The notes under the pieces: generated by a model | The model's database searches: none | What the model saw: the letters and a program-made list of their open reading frames with translations, nothing else | Told to the model about the DNA's origin: nothing | Shown here: positions 11,705 to 23,536 of the stretch, in pieces | How the letters are laid out: the number at the start of each line of letters is the position of its first letter | Position numbering within the stretch: the first letter of the stretch is position 1 | DNA from: Chinchilla lanigera | Lineage: Eukaryota > Chordata > Mammalia > Rodentia > Chinchillidae | Length of the DNA stretch: 64,000 bases | NCBI RefSeq assembly: GCF_000276665.1 | Contig: NW_004955417.1 | Coordinates: 24,167,400-24,231,399, forward strand | Direction of reading: 5' to 3' | Translations under genes and position numbers: made by a program

Positions 11705-11910
11705 AGTAGAAAGAGGACAGAGAAGGTTTTGGAACCTGAATATTGGGGTCAAATACCACATCTACCACTTGTGGCCTGGGCAGCTTTGAGGAAGTCTTTA
11801 AGCAATCTGGGCCTCGTTTCCTCTCTCCTGCAAAATGAGGACATTCCTGGGCTCCAGGAGGATTAGATAAGGTAAAGTGTACGGAGTGCCTGGGACAGGA
11901 TGTGGCTTTA
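11705..11910 (+). mobile_element. MIR-type SINE, near full length
   Basis: This is one of the clearest MIRs here. In order: TCAAATACCACATCTACCAC, GTGGCCTGGGCAGCTTTGAG, TAAGCAATCTGGGCCTCGTT, TCCTGCAAAATGAGGACATT, AGGATTAGATAAGG and GAGTGCCTGGGACAGG. That is the tRNA-related left part, the conserved core and the 3' part. Confidence 0.75.
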
Positions 11911-11929
11911 AGGAGAACACCATCCAATG

Positions 11930-13700
11930 TCATTTCCCTTCCTCCATCTAAATGCTGAAGGAAGAGACTACAAACCCTGGGTAGCAGCACTAAGAACTGT
12001 TTCCAGGCAGGCCACAAACTCTTCACTGACTGCCCCGTGCATGGAAAGGTTCACGTAGCACATTATGATCCAGGCAAAGTCGGTAGGTCTGAGGGTCATG
12101 TGGGTTTGGGAAATGGTAACACACTTCCTGAGAGGCCAGGGCTGTTGGAAGAGCCCAAAGGAGGTCAACTCCACCGGCAGCCTTCACATCCACACTACCA
12201 GTAGAACTGGTTCCTTCCCTTGGCAGAGCTGCTCAAATTTGGTTCTCTCTCCAGACAAGTGAAATGCTCTGCTCTTACGTGGGGGAACAGTGTTCAAGGA
12301 GAGATGGACTAAGATCTTTCAATCTTAGACGAGTGTTTTCCGAAGGAAATGGAACTGTGAAACAGCAGGAGAGAAGATAAGAGAGAATTATTGTCCTTGA
12401 GGCAAGACTGAGGTTTTCCTAACTATTTTGGTGAAGAATTTCTACCTGAAAGAGAACACGTACCCTTTCCCAGTCATTAGCTTCTGTTAGGATCTCACCC
12501 CCTTATAAGGCCTCCCTGACTATTCTCTGCCCCAAAGATGGCATAGTCTACCTCCTGATGCTGGATTTGTCCTGACATTCATTGTCATCATCTGAAAATA
12601 CACACATGCTCATGAGTGTCCTGCCCTAGGTCCCCAAGATGACAAGCACTGTGTCCCAGGTCACTGCTTGTGTCCCAGGTCAGCTTTAGCACTGAGGAAA
12701 TAGAGAGCCAATGAAGCCATACACAGAATAACACAGACTGCACATTGAGATTGTTTCTGAGTTTTGGGGGAAAGTTAGAATTACAATGAAGTAAACCAAA
12801 AATCTAATTATTGCTACAAAATGAAACATTAAAAATAGATAATTTCTCAGCAGACATAGCCATTTTTTATTTCTAAACATTTCTGGAAGCAGAATTGATT
12901 CCCATCCACATTTTCTTACATAAGTATCCTCAAAAAGTTCACTGTTTCTCTGGTGAATTCTGAGATATATCTAGATAAACATGCTTACATTTTAGCATTT
13001 CACCCCATTTCTCAGTAATCAGAAGGTATTATCCAAATAACACCTGTTAATTCTACCATCATTTACCTTAAATCTACTCAATTGTCTCAGATGCATACAC
13101 CTCCAATTTAGGGTCAGGAAGATGTCATTCTCAGCCCATTAAGAAACAACGTGTATATTATGTACTCCTTAAATAGACTTGATTACTACAAAGCTATTTT
13201 TTAAACATGTCTTCTGCTGTCAGCAAGGTGTAAACATTTGAATAAAGGGAGAGTCGCTTTTATGGGGTAATCAAATATGAGCCTCAGTATGAAGAGAAAG
13301 AGACATTAGCAGTGGGAATTGGTACGGTTCCGTAAGATGCTTTATAGCACAGAGTGTAATTCATTTTGTGCTCAGTTGTTGGGGTCACGTTTGAAGAGGG
13401 GATGTGGAACTCAGAAACAAGGACAATCCTGACTGGCAATTAGTGCTGCAACAGTCACCCGGGGAAACAGGCCAATCAGCACCCAGAGTCTGTGGCTCCT
13501 CTGGGGCCCTCTTCCTTCCTCGTGAGGTGTTGTGTGCGAAGGATTCTGTCTCTCTGCTCCTCCTTCAGTGCTCTTCAAAAACAACTTGTAGCCTGTGCCC
13601 AAAGGCTAATGGGGTGGTAGTTGTAAACACGTCACCCTGGAGCACTCATTCTCAACTGTGTGACATTATATTCTAATCTCCTTAAGCCACCCGAAGTGGA
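11930..13700. other. Unique sequence, no gene seen
   Basis: AT-rich in 12700-13250. No exon, RNA gene or dated repeat was recognised on either strand. Confidence 0.45.
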
Positions 13701-13704
13701 ACAG

Positions 13705-13800
13705 CAATCATACTTACCTGCTGGGGTTGCTGTGGGGTTACACAGGGGACTGGAAGTGTGCCAGGCACCTAGCACTCCCTTAATGAAGGTTAGTGGTTAT
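13705..13800 (+). mobile_element. MIR 3' fragment
   Basis: TACTTACCTGCTGGGGTTGC, TGTGGGGTTACACAGGGGAC and GTGTGCCAGGCACCTAGCAC fit the MIR 3' pattern 'tacctcatagggttgttgtgagg ... gtgcctggcacatag'. Confidence 0.5.
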
Positions 13801-14600
13801 GAGCAGCTCCATCCGGGGACCACTTTATCACCTAACCGACGCCTCCACCCACTCTACACTGCAACAATATATTTGTTTTATTAAGATATTGAAGCAGAAA
13901 AGCCCCACTGAGTAGCGACGTCTCAGTTGTGAGTGAGTCCTGGTGAAGACTAGAGAACTCTGTGGCCATGTGCCTTCAAAGCATGAAAGCAATTACATCC
14001 TGCATTATTACACTTTGTGGTATCCAGTTCAACCTGCTAACTAATAAGAATTAAATACAGCCCCAACAGTAGCACTTTCCCTTATCTGTGACGAGAAGCA
14101 CTCGACGGTGAAGCTCTCTGGCTAAATTGCCAAGCGCAAAGCCTAAATTTAGGCTGGGGCCATTCTGAAACAGTTGATTACTGGATCTAAGATTATAGGT
14201 GTTCTTGTGAACTGTTGAAATTGATGAAATAAATATAAAATAGTGGATTATTACATACAATTATGGGAAAAACCTTGCCTGGGCTGGCTGGAGGTGTTCT
14301 GCGTTGCTACAAGGAAAGATGATTGAAAAGCAATTGCAAGTTTTGCTTACAAGAGGCACTATAAATCATATCCATCTCCTGCAAGAAGTCTAGTAGAAGC
14401 ATGGAATGGAACAGTGTATTTTATTAGTAAATTTGACTCGTGATGAAAAAACTGAAACTCTCCCCCATGCTTGATTCAACAAAGACAAAACCAGAAGCTT
14501 ACAGCATGGAGCGGCCAAGGAGACCAGGCACGGGGCTGTGGCAATGCAAACAGAAATTTATCGTATTGTTTTGAACCAGTTCCTGAGAAGATCAGGGGTA
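13801..14600. other. Unique sequence, no gene seen
   Basis: AT-rich sequence with short open frames only. No repeat family recognised. Confidence 0.4.
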
Positions 14601-14609
14601 GAAAGGACC

Positions 14610-14980
14610 ATTGCCCACACTTGGGCACATGATAGGGCCTGTGGCTTTGCTACTTTTGAGCTGTGCATTTTCAGGCAATTTCTTGACTTACCTGAGCTGA
14701 GTTTTCTCATCAGCAAATTGAGTTTTGTTTTCATTTTTGCTCTTTTTTGGGTGGTACTGGGGGTTGAACTCAGGGCCTTCATATTAAATTATATCCCTAG
14801 CCCTTTTTCCATTTTTTATTTTGAGACAGGGTCTCACTAAGTTGCCCAGGCTAGGCTTGAACTTACATTCCTCCTTCCTCAGCCTCCCAGAATGCTAGAA
14901 TTATGCACATACAGCTCATAATACCTTCTTCCTCAGGTTAGTGTGAGGCTGTGTGTTAAGTGGGTATGTGAATTATTTCA
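14610..14980 (+). mobile_element. MIR interrupted by a younger SINE
   Basis: The left part (GCTACTTTTGAGCTGTGCAT, TTTTCAGGCAATTTCTTGAC, CTGAGTTTTCTCATCAGCAA) is MIR up to the 'ctcatctgtaaaatg' position at about 14722. The expected next block appears only after the inserted SINE (AATACCTTCTTCCTCAGGTT, GTGTGAGGC, then GTTAAGTGGGTATGTG at about 14918-14975). The two halves are in register, so this is a clean nested insertion. Confidence 0.6.
14737..14915 (-). mobile_element. B1-ID composite (dimeric) SINE
   Basis: On the minus strand this has a B1-like left unit (about 14803-14915) fused to an ID-like right unit (about 14750-14802) ending in an A-rich tail. The plus-strand words are GGTACTGGGGGTTGAACTCA, ATATCCCTAGCCC, then TTGAGACAGGGTCTCACTAA, GTTGCCCAGGCTAGGCTTGA and CTCAGCCTCCCAGAATGCTA. 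Such B1/ID dimers (MEN in squirrels, B1-dID in other rodents) occur in non-murid rodents and are the best lineage clue here. It lies inside the MIR. Confidence 0.8.
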
Positions 14981-15780
14981 TTCAGTCTTTGTAGCAACCT
15001 TCCCAAAGTCGTAGCTGTCATCCATGATTACTTTTTGCCTTTGTGGCTTAAAAAGTTTGGGAATTTGGGTGAATTACTTGTGTTCTAAGTGTCCCTGTCT
15101 CCTCACATGGGGGAACCAAAAAAAAAAAGGTAACTAGTGATTGTATCTATCTTACCAAATTGTGGGGAGAAACGAGTGAGTTGCTTGAGTGCACTCTTCA
15201 GACCTACGGCTAACCTTCTGTATTTTAGCTGTTCTTATTACGATCACTGCGATTATTTAAAGAACCAGTTAAACCCATGGGAGGTGTGGGGGAGCACCCC
15301 TTCCTGGACTGTGGTCTGAATAGCTATGTCTTGTCAGATGGGCAGTGTGATGAGGGCCTTGGACTTCCTTTTCCTGCTGTGGGGTGCAAGGACCCCTGTC
15401 TACAGGTGCGCTGAGATGAGCCACCCACGTCCCATCACAAGGCCCCAGGAGGAGGCAGGAGAGACGCGAAGAAGGCTGGTAGGCCCTTGCTCACATCTCG
15501 CCATCTTACGGGGACTTTGATTGGAACTTCTGATGTCATTGCTCTATAAGGTTGTTCCTTTCCTCTCTCCCTCTACTTCAATATATGGGGAGCCTTGAAG
15601 AATGGAGGTAGCCCAGGCCTTCCTCAAACTCTAAAAGGTCTCGATACCATGTTCTCTACCAAAGTTCACCTGGACTAGAATTAGAGCTGCCTATATTTGT
15701 TATTTGTCAGAAAAAAACCCAGAAACTAAGTAATAAAGCAGATGAGATTGCTAATGAGACACACACTGAGCCCAGATTTT
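14981..15780. other. Unique sequence, no gene seen
   Basis: A run of A (15118-15128) and some weak MIR-like words near 15040-15110 occur. No exon recognised. Confidence 0.4.
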
Positions 15781-15784
15781 AAAA

Positions 15785-15930
15785 TACTGTATTCTCTGTT
15801 TCTCCACCTGCAAAATGGAAGAGTGGCAGTAATACCTCACTCACAGGACCACCAAAAGGTTCCACGAGATTGTGCATTTGGTGGGCTTAGCAATGCTGTA
15901 TAAACAGTGCATATATAATCATACATGCCA
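15785..15930 (+). mobile_element. MIR 3' half
   Basis: TTCTCTGTTTCTCCACCTGC, AAAATGGAAGAGTGGCAGTA, ATACCTCACTCACAGGACC, CACGAGATTGTGCATTTGGT and AGCAATGCTGTATAAACAG retain the MIR core-to-tail order. Confidence 0.55.
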
Positions 15931-16254
15931 GATAGTCCAGTAACAGAAAGCTAAAAGTTGGCCCAAATTTTCTTTTTTTAAAATTATGGATCCATATATA
16001 ATAAGACTTAGCATTTTGAGTGTACAGTTCAATGGCACTAGGCATATTTACAGTGTTGTCCAATCATCATTTTCTGTTATTTTACAACTGAGGCCACTGA
16101 GACCCTGAGCGTACCATAGGTCTTCCCCAGAGCCACCCTGAGTCCTGGAATCTACATCCTCCACCCAGAGTTTCCTAGAGTTCGGAACGCTTTCTTCTTG
16201 TGCTGACTCAACTGTTGGAAAGAGTAGTAAAGTTGCGGACATAAAATATGTCAT

Positions 16255-16480
16255 TCATTTAAGCAAGACATTCATTCCATAAATATTTATTGGGTGTCTA
16301 CTATGGAAAGGGCACACGTAAGAACTCTGGCAAAGAGAATCTCACTGCTTTATTACAACAGTCCTATTCATATTTGGTTGGCTCTCTATTCTACATTTTA
16401 AAAATGAGGCCATGGAGGTCCAGAGAAGTCTGGCAACTTACTCAAGGCCACAGAGTTTGTAAGTAGTCTCAAGCATTGCT
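16255..16480. mobile_element. L2 fragment followed by reverse MIR
   Basis: ACATTCATTCCATAAATATT, then TATTGGGTGTCTACTATGG (16268-16310) is L2-like in plus orientation. GGCCATGGAGGTCCAGAGAA and GGCAACTTACTCAAGGCCAC (16408-16450) is MIR in reverse orientation. Two independent old insertions side by side. Confidence 0.5.
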
Positions 16481-16499
16481 AAGCCCATGTCAATATGAG

Positions 16500-17380
16500 G
16501 GGAGCAGAGGTCCAAGAGATTTGGGTTGAATCTGGTGGCAGGGCTTGTTAAAGGTTTAACTGGACACATATTTTCCCCTCAAGACATAGGAACACTACAC
16601 CAATATGCTGGCATGAATCTTTTGCTACCATGGGAAAAGAAGCAGATCTTCCTGTAGATCTGAGGTACACAAAGGAGTAAATTACACCTCATGGTCACAG
16701 ACCAAGACACTGGTGTTATCACCAGGGTATACTTAAGCCTTGGAGATGAGGATGCTGACGGTGGTGACGATGATAAGGCTGATGAGGATTAACCTCGGAG
16801 CAGGTACACACACCAAGACCTACATTACATATATTAATTTTGGTAACGTCTGCTTGGCAGCCTGTCTGTGTTAGGTATTGGGAATGCAATAGCAAGCGAG
16901 ACAGATACATGGTGTTCTTCCCTTATGGAACATTCAATACAGTGAGTGATAACAATACTCAATAAATGTCTGCATACCTTAACCCTCAAAATAGCCTTAA
17001 GAAGTTGAAATGATAACAATATTAACAAAACTACTGGTACACTGCTATTTATGGAGCACCTACTACGTACCAGGTAGCCTTCTAAATGCTTTACATACAG
17101 AGTATGTTCTGCAGAGTTCAAAACCTCAGTCCGCACCCGTTTTCTGCACTACAAATATGAGCACAGATGGGTCTGCCTTATACCAAAGCGCTTCCTACCA
17201 CAGTCTACTCCCCTTGGCTGAGCCCTGGCTTCATTTTCTCCTCAGATCACTGATTATGTCCATCCTGGGTTTGGATTCCAATACGTGAGAGTTGAATATA
17301 AAGGTTTGGGTGCTTACTTTCTAGCAGCTGCCAGATCTCTGTGAAAAATAAAGCAAAACAAAATAAAACAAAAAACACCT
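16500..17380. other. L2/MIR relics in unique sequence
   Basis: About 16853-16930 is L2-like (GTCTGTGTTAGGTATTGGGA, ATGCAATAGCAAGCGAGACA). About 17040-17105 is reverse MIR- or L2-like (TTTATGGAGCACCTACTACG, TACCAGGTAG). The remainder is unique and no gene is seen. Confidence 0.45.
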
Positions 17381-17382
17381 TT

Positions 17383-17462
17383 GGGCTGGGGATATAGTTC
17401 AGTGGTGCAGTGCCTGCCTTGCAAATGTGAGGTCCTGCGCTCGATTCCTGGTACAAAACCCC
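17383..17462 (+). mobile_element. ID-type SINE
   Basis: GGGCTGGGGATATAGTTCAG, TGGTGCAGTGCCTGCC, TTGCAAATGTGAGGTCCTGC and GATTCCTGGTAC give the complete body. The terminal GGTACC is changed and a C-run replaces the A tail, so this copy is older than those at 27470 and 61846. It is preceded by a separate A-rich stretch at about 17343-17378. Confidence 0.8.
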
Positions 17463-18145
17463 CCCACCTTTTCCCTTCTAGCCAACATCAAGAGAAGCGG
17501 GGATCCACAGCCAGACCTCCGGTAAGGAACTCCTTCTTGAGAGCTGTGTGCAGAACCTGGGTTTCCTCATCTTTTTACACCACGGAGCCTTCGACAAGAT
17601 GGCATTTTCTTACGGCTAGGCTAAGGTTAAATAGGTATGATCTGGTCCTCCACTTGCAGGAGGCAGGGATACTTCCACATCCCTGAATATCCTGTAGGAT
17701 TGTGACCAACTCATATCATCACAGTCATATTCAAAATTTGTGCCACTGACTTCAGCGTACATAGGACTATTTCACAGGTTGTCTCAGTGGATCTTCCTAA
17801 AAAACTTGTAGGATATTTTTATTTAGAGATGATAATCCAGGCAGCTCTGTACAGAGTTCCACATGATGAGACACTAAGACCTCAGGAAACAGCCACTGGG
17901 AGAAAATTCCAGCCCTGCCCAAGCCTTCGCCTGACTGCAGCCCTGTGGCACACATTGACTGTAACATTAAAAATGGTTCAGAGCTAGAAACTCCCAGGTA
18001 GCCACCCTCCAATTTGTGGCCCTCAGAACCCAGAGAAGTAATAATGTTCATTGTTTTAAGTGGCTACACTTTTGGGTCACTTGTGATGCACCCCGAAGAG
18101 TATGGTTAGCTCATACAAATTTTGAGAGATAGAAATTCATTTTGA
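17463..18145. other. Unique sequence, no gene seen
   Basis: Short overlapping open frames only; no repeat family recognised. Confidence 0.4.
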
Positions 18146-18149
18146 AGTC

Positions 18150-18365
18150 AGATAGGTCTGGATCTGCATTCCCATTTTATCGGTTTTTGGCCTTGTAACC
18201 TTGAGGAACTCATTCTACTTCTAAGTCTCAATTTCGCCATCTTCAAAGTGGAGAGAATAATAGGACTTATGCCTGAAGTTTCTCTTCTTCCCACCAGAGT
18301 AAATGAAACTATGCTTATTACACACCGTGCTTGGCACACAAGTATGTAGTCAGTAAGTGGAAGCC
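18150..18365 (+). mobile_element. MIR-type SINE, near full length
   Basis: In order: AGTCAGATAGGTCTGGATCT, TGGCCTTGTAACCTTGAGGA, AGTCTCAATTTCGCCATCTT, CAAAGTGGAGAGAATAATAG, CCGTGCTTGGCACACAAGTA and AGTCAGTAAGTGGAAGCC. All MIR sections are present in sequence. Confidence 0.7.
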
Positions 18366-19180
18366 ATAATTATTATTGTTGTTATAATCTTTGGAGCTCA
18401 TTTGGCAAATATTTGAAATACTAATTCTTCTTAAAAATACCAACTACAGCCTTACTGAATTGGATGATGCAAAAGGAATCTTTTTATGAGGAAGACATGC
18501 TCAGTCAGAGAGCGTGGGTTTCACCAGGTCTTGCCCATGGTGCTGAAGGACAAGCGAAGATGAAAAGACCCTCACCAAGCAGCAGCCTACTAAGCTATTC
18601 TTCCTGTGTCCACAAAATGCTGATGGACGGCATTCTGTAGTGCAATTAAGATTCCACTGAAGAATGACTCTTCCTTCACCCTATCATTCAATCACCTTTC
18701 CCTTAGCCAGTGGGAGCCCAGAGCCCGGCCTCGCCTTCCCCTACAATCGCCTGACCTCCAGCTCATTAGTCCCATCCCTGGGATGGTCTTCATTGATTTT
18801 TAGGGGCCAGAGTCCAAGATTTCTCTCATCTGTCTTTTATGGTCTGCACTGAGGTCAAATTTAACAACATGCTCATTTTCTGAGAGCACATTTTCTGGTG
18901 TGAGAGTGATTAGATTCTTCCTCCTACCTCCCCACTTTCAGACCTGTGTTTCTGTCCCTGCCCATTGGTTCTTTCCATGCTATAGTGTAAGAGTGGGTCT
19001 GGAGGATGACTTACCTTAGCCCCCAGGAGGTATCTGCCCTTGCACTCAGAACAGGGCTCACGTACTTCTCTATCGGAGAGATGAGTGACCCCCCTACCTT
19101 ACCCACACTTCTTTGGTTTTTAAGCCCTAGGGGCTTATTTCTTAGACCAAGAAGATGAGTCACTGCGGTCATCTCATCAG
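18366..19180. other. Unique sequence, no gene seen
   Basis: Moderately GC-rich, with pyrimidine-rich parts near 18660-18990. No exon or repeat recognised. Confidence 0.4.
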
Positions 19181-19186
19181 GTGGTG

Positions 19187-19550
19187 TGTTATCTTCACAT
19201 CACTATCACAAAATACCTAAGACAATGGACTTGTAAAATCAAAAGAGTATTTTGGCTCAGGGTTTTCAAAGTCTTATCCTAAGACTGGGCAGATCCATTC
19301 CTTGGGGCCTTTGATGAGGTGCTAGAGGGCAATGTCAGGGAGGACGAGATGGCAGGAACTGCTGGCCTCATGGATAAGAGGCAAAAGGAGAAAGAGGAAG
19401 AGATCTTGGTCACAGGGTCTCCTCCTAAGGTGCGTGTCTAGGAACCTAAGGCCCTCCCACAGGCTCTGCCTCTAACAGTCACACCCCCCAACAGAGCCAT
19501 CCCATTAACACATGGACTTTTAGGGGACATTCAACATCCAAAGTATCACA
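19187..19550 (-). mobile_element. MaLR-like (ERVL) solo LTR
   Basis: The segment ends in TTTTAGGGGACATTCAACAT, CCAAAGTATCACA. Its reverse complement starts TGTGATACTTTGGATG, then TTGAATGTCCCC, matching the start of the LTR at 26554 (TGCTATAGTTTGGATCTTGA, ATGTCCC). It opens with TGTTATCTTCACATCACTAT. GGTGGTG is present immediately on both sides (19180-19186 and 19551-19557), consistent with a target-site duplication. I assign it to the mammalian MaLR group by recalled pattern, without a subfamily. Confidence 0.65.
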
Positions 19551-19879
19551 GGTGGTGAATGGTGTCTTCACGGGAATTTTTAAGATGACTGTATTTATTG
19601 AAAACAACCTTAATTTTTTTTTTTTAGTGTATGTGCTGCCAGAGTCAGCACACAATCTTGATTTTTGATAAGCTTCATGATATTCTGCTGGGCTTGAGGA
19701 CAGCAGACTCGATTACTCATCCTGAATTGGTTGCTATTTACGTGTAGAACTTGGCAGGTCAGTACACATCTGATTCAAATCAATTTCTTCATCCACAAAA
19801 CAGAGAGAATAATACCTGTTTCATTCACTTTTAAGAGAGATCTAATGAGAGGATATTAAAAAAGGACTCTGAAATGTAT

Positions 19880-21185
19880 TTATGTATGTCCAATTAATAC
19901 AAACATTCCAGTTGCAATATAAGAAATTCCACAATAAATACATCAGGTATAATTGATGCTCCCCATTCAACATATAAAACAAAACAATGACATTTGAAAG
20001 CAATGTCACAGCATGTATAAATAAAACTGTATGGACAATAGAAAAATTAAGAATTTACATTTGGAAAAAAGATATTTAAGAAAGAGACTTAACACCAAGA
20101 CAACAGATTGTTAAAAGATAGGCAACTTTCAAAATCTTAAAGTGGGTATTATTCCAAATCTACAAGAAAAATACACAGCAAAAACTTAAAAAGATATTAA
20201 ATGACCCCTAACAAACTCCAACCCTGAAGTTCAGAAAAGGCTAATCTTAGGATAGGGATATCTAACTGGCTAAGCAGAATATTAATTATGCTCAAACTCC
20301 TTGATTATCAGAAACTGTAAATGAAAACAGCCAGATAGCTCTTTATATTCATCAGATTGGCCAAAATTAGAAACCTGGATAACACAATGCACTCTGGGAC
20401 GAGTGACAATGGCTCACCCATCTGGGCTGCAATATGGCAGAACGCAGTAAAATTAGGCACAAAGGTACTCTGTGACCCAAGACTCTCCAGCGTTGGTCTG
20501 GAGCTGATAAGTTCTTCCTAGTTATACGCATAAGGCAATCCAAGTGTTTGTGACCAAGGTAGTAAAACGTGATGGGATTCTGAGCAGCAAGTAGAATTAC
20601 AGATTGGACCAGTGGTGGGAAACCTATGGCACAAGTGCCACAGGGGGCTGTTTGTATCCCTGAAAGCTCTGAAAGGTTCACCATCACAGGACTAGATGAC
20701 AATGACAACAGAAAGATTTCAAAACAATGTTTAATAAAAAAGAAACTCTGAAGTCAACAGCACAACGTCACCTGTATGGATTACACAGATCCACACCCAC
20801 AACAACAGCATATACCAACAATGTATCAATACAGCATTTTTACTGGAAGTGGTGGATAATAGAAGGAAATGTGAAGAAAAGAGAGGGGAACATCCACTAC
20901 AGCCCCTTGCAAGATCTGGAAAAAGGGTGTCCCCTGAACCAAGCAGTGGCTAACTCAACCCTGTGCACCAGAGGTGCACAAAGAACCCTGCATGCATTTT
21001 TGTTAAAAGTACACATGCAGGTGCACACTGGAAAGATAAAAGCATTTGCAATGAAATATTAACAACAGTTGCTTCTGAGTGCTGGCACAGAGTATGATTC
21101 TCACTTTCTTCTTTTGCTTATCTATATATTCTAGACTTTCTACAGTGGACATGTATTCCTTTCATACAAAGGGAAACAACTTATT
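19880..21185 (+). mobile_element. Ancient L1/HAL1-like 3' region
   Basis: CATCAGATTGGCCAAAATTA (about 20352), AAACCTGGATAACACAATG and the downstream 'ctgggctgcaatatgg' block follow the diverged end of old L1 ORF2. The end near 21065-21180 (CAGTTGCTTCTGAGTGCTGG, CTTTCTTCTTTTGCTTATCT, TTCTAGACTTTCTACAGTGG, ACATGTATTCCTTT) is the typical old L1/HAL1 3' UTR. No frame remains open. A diverged segment near 20610-20690 (GTGGGAAACCTATGGCACAA) could be a separate DNA transposon. Confidence 0.5.
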
Positions 21186-21627
21186 TCAAAAAGGCAGGTA
21201 CCATCTTTTCCAGTCTTGGTAATCTGTACATACATCCATGATATAGATTTTGGAGGTTTATGTTCTCAGAGTGTGACTAAAACCTTCTGGTTGTTCTCAT
21301 GAAAATTCAGTTACCCAAATAAAGAGGTCTGCATACAGAGAAAAAAATGGCAATGTGTTTCTTTCAATGGCCCCAGAAAGAAACACAAGAATGTATAGAA
21401 TATATCTCTAGGAGCCCCTCGGTCTTTGCCCTGATGCTAGAGATAAACTGGCAAGGAGAAATCTAATTATGTGTCTTTCTTCCACTCCCGTGTTAAATAA
21501 ATTTGTTGCCTTTGGTTTTATAAACCACTGGGATTTTAGGACATTTGTAGTTCTTTCCATGTTTTCTATAAATATTTTCTATAAATTTTTGTAAAGGAAA
21601 CCAACTATTCACCTTTGTTTATGAAAT

Positions 21628-22455
21628 GAATACATTATTTTTCCAGTTTTTATGTTTTATTAGTATATGCTTGCATTACACAATGATTACAGGCCTTGTG
21701 TGGAATTGGTACATGTATATAACACATCTTAATTCTTTTTTTTTCATTCTCTTTCCCTCCTCTTGCTTCTCCCTCCAACTCTTGATCCCCTGTTCATTCA
21801 AACAAAATCTATCTCCTTACTTCCTATTATCTGTGCTTTATTTTGTTCTTTGTTTATATTTTGGGTTTCTCACATGAGAAGCCATGAGGCATTTAAATTG
21901 TGTGTCTGATTTATTTTATTTAACATTATAACACTGAAGGTATATCTATTTTCTTGAAAATGACTTGTTTATCCTTCTTTATGGCAGATTAGTAGTACTT
22001 CGTTGTGTATAAATAACACATTTTCTTTATCCATTCACCTGCTGGTAGATATATAGGCTATTTCCAAGATGTAATATGAATTGTGCTGCTATAAACATGG
22101 GTATACATGTATCACTGTAGTATGATGTCTCTAACTCTTTCAGGAAGTTATCTAGAAGGGAAATAGCTGAATGAAATTGAATTTCTAGTTTTAGTTTTTT
22201 GAGGAAACTCCGTACAGATTTCTACAATGGTTATACTAGTTTACATTCCCACCAGCAACACAGAAGGGGTCCCTTTGTCCTGCGGCCTCACCAGCAGTTG
22301 TAATTCTTTGATCTCTTCAATATAGCCATTTTTTCTGGCATGAGATGAAATCTCAGAGTTGTGTTAATTCAAATATCTTTGATGGCCAGCAATGTTGGAC
22401 ATTGTTCATGTATGTATTGGCCATTGGCACTTCTGAGAAATGTCTATTCATATGA
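21628..22455 (-). mobile_element. L1 3' end (ORF2 end and 3' UTR), reverse orientation
   Basis: Reading the plus strand, the 3' UTR motifs come first (TTTATTAGTATATGCTTGCA, then TGGAATTGGTACATGTATAT, AACACATCTTAATTC). Blocks from the end of ORF2 in reverse follow: GTGCTGCTATAAACATGGGT near 22085, TTTACATTCCCACCAGCAAC at about 22241, TTTGATGGCCAGCAATGTTG at about 22379. This order means the element is on the minus strand. ORF2 is too broken to translate. The fragment at 9765-10115 is a second copy of its 3' UTR. Confidence 0.7.
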
Positions 22456-22756
22456 ATTGTTACTAATAACAATTATTAATAGCTGAGATTAGAATTCCTT
22501 TGGGGGAGGGACCACTTTTGTTTGACAAAATTTTTGATGAGCTCCCCAGGTGTGAAGGGGACTGATAGTCAAAATGAAAACTGATGATAAAATGCTCTGA
22601 ATGTGATAGAAGGAGGATTGTGTCCAAAAGGAGAGAACGAAGTATCGGAAATGCGAGGGAACAGAATACACAGGGAAGAACTAAAAAGAGGCACAAAAGT
22701 GCAAAGAAGTAACTGGAGAATAACCTTGTGTAGAGTTTCATAAACAAGGATGTCCG
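22456..22756. other. Sequence between two L1 pieces
   Basis: Minus-strand open frames up to 107 codons cross this stretch but show no family resemblance. It may be upstream 3' UTR of the next L1 tail, because that tail has no other visible 5' part. Confidence 0.35.
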
Positions 22757-22945
22757 ATGGTAAATCCAAAGTATGTAATGTAACAACCACTATTGATTCG
22801 TATTATTTTGTGGAGACCCTGTATCACTTTGAATGTTCTTGCTTTGATTTGTTTATGTTTGTGATACTCACATGCTGCTACTGTTCTATTTTTCTGTTTT
22901 TTTGCTTCTCATTCACTACTCTAAAATAAAAAAAATTAAAAAAAA
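22757..22945 (+). mobile_element. L1 3' UTR tail fragment (copy 3)
   Basis: AAATCCAAAGTATGTAATGT, AACAACCACTATTGATTCGT, ATTATTTTGTGGAGACCCTG, TGAATGTTCTTGCTTTGATT, TGTTTATGTTTGTGATACTC and the ending CTCTAAAATAAAAAAAATTA match copy 1 word for word in order (TGTTCTTGCTTTG, GTTTGTCTGTGATA). Confidence 0.65.
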
Positions 22946-23358
22946 TCCAAAGTGCCCAAGGTCAGCTCCTCTTCCCTGCCACTCGTCTTCATCGGGCTAA
23001 TTGGGGAAACAGGATATGAGGCTGAAGTTTTTATCACAAAGGTAGCACCCGTGGAAGTATGAGCCCCGGGAGAGGAAGCTTGGTAACACTGAAGGCTCTT
23101 CAGAATCCACAGCAATCCTGACTTTCACACCTATCTTATCTAGGGCTCCAGAGTGACCACCACGGGCAAGCCATTCATTTTCCTCTTCATGGGGTGAACA
23201 AAACCAGAGCATGTCAAGACAGGCAGATAACTGCCTTTGTGGGGACCTGGACAAGATACCAAACATTGCTAAATTCCTTTGACTAGACACTGTGGGGCCA
23301 GACCAGCTTTTGGAATGGCTTCTCCCAGGAACTCTGAGCTTCTCAACAGTCTGGATCA
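22946..23358. other. Unique sequence, no gene seen
   Basis: No exon, RNA gene or repeat family recognised. Confidence 0.4.
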
Positions 23359-23473
23359 GGGTTAGGGGTATGGCTCAGTGATGGTTAAGAATGTTTGCCT
23401 ACCATGCATGATTCCCTTGGGTTTAATACCCAGAAACCAGAGAAACAAAACAAAAACAAACAAACAAACAAAA
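23359..23473 (+). mobile_element. Diverged ID-type SINE
   Basis: GGGTTAGGGGTATGGCTCAG, TGATGGTTAAGAATGTTTGC, CTACCATGCATGATTCCCTT and GGGTTTAATACCCAG retain the ID layout, with a tail of repeated CAAA units (23446-23473). Divergence from the consensus seen elsewhere in the window is high, so this is an old member. Confidence 0.65.
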
Positions 23474-23536
23474 CTTTGCCTGGACCACTTGAAGACTGGA
23501 ATTAAGGAACCAACATGAGGCATAACAAAAATATAC

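Noticed and set aside
20610..20690. GTGGGAAACCTATGGCACAA stretch resembling a hAT-type transposon end
   Set aside because: Only one short block fits, it lies within old L1-like sequence, and no matching opposite end was found.
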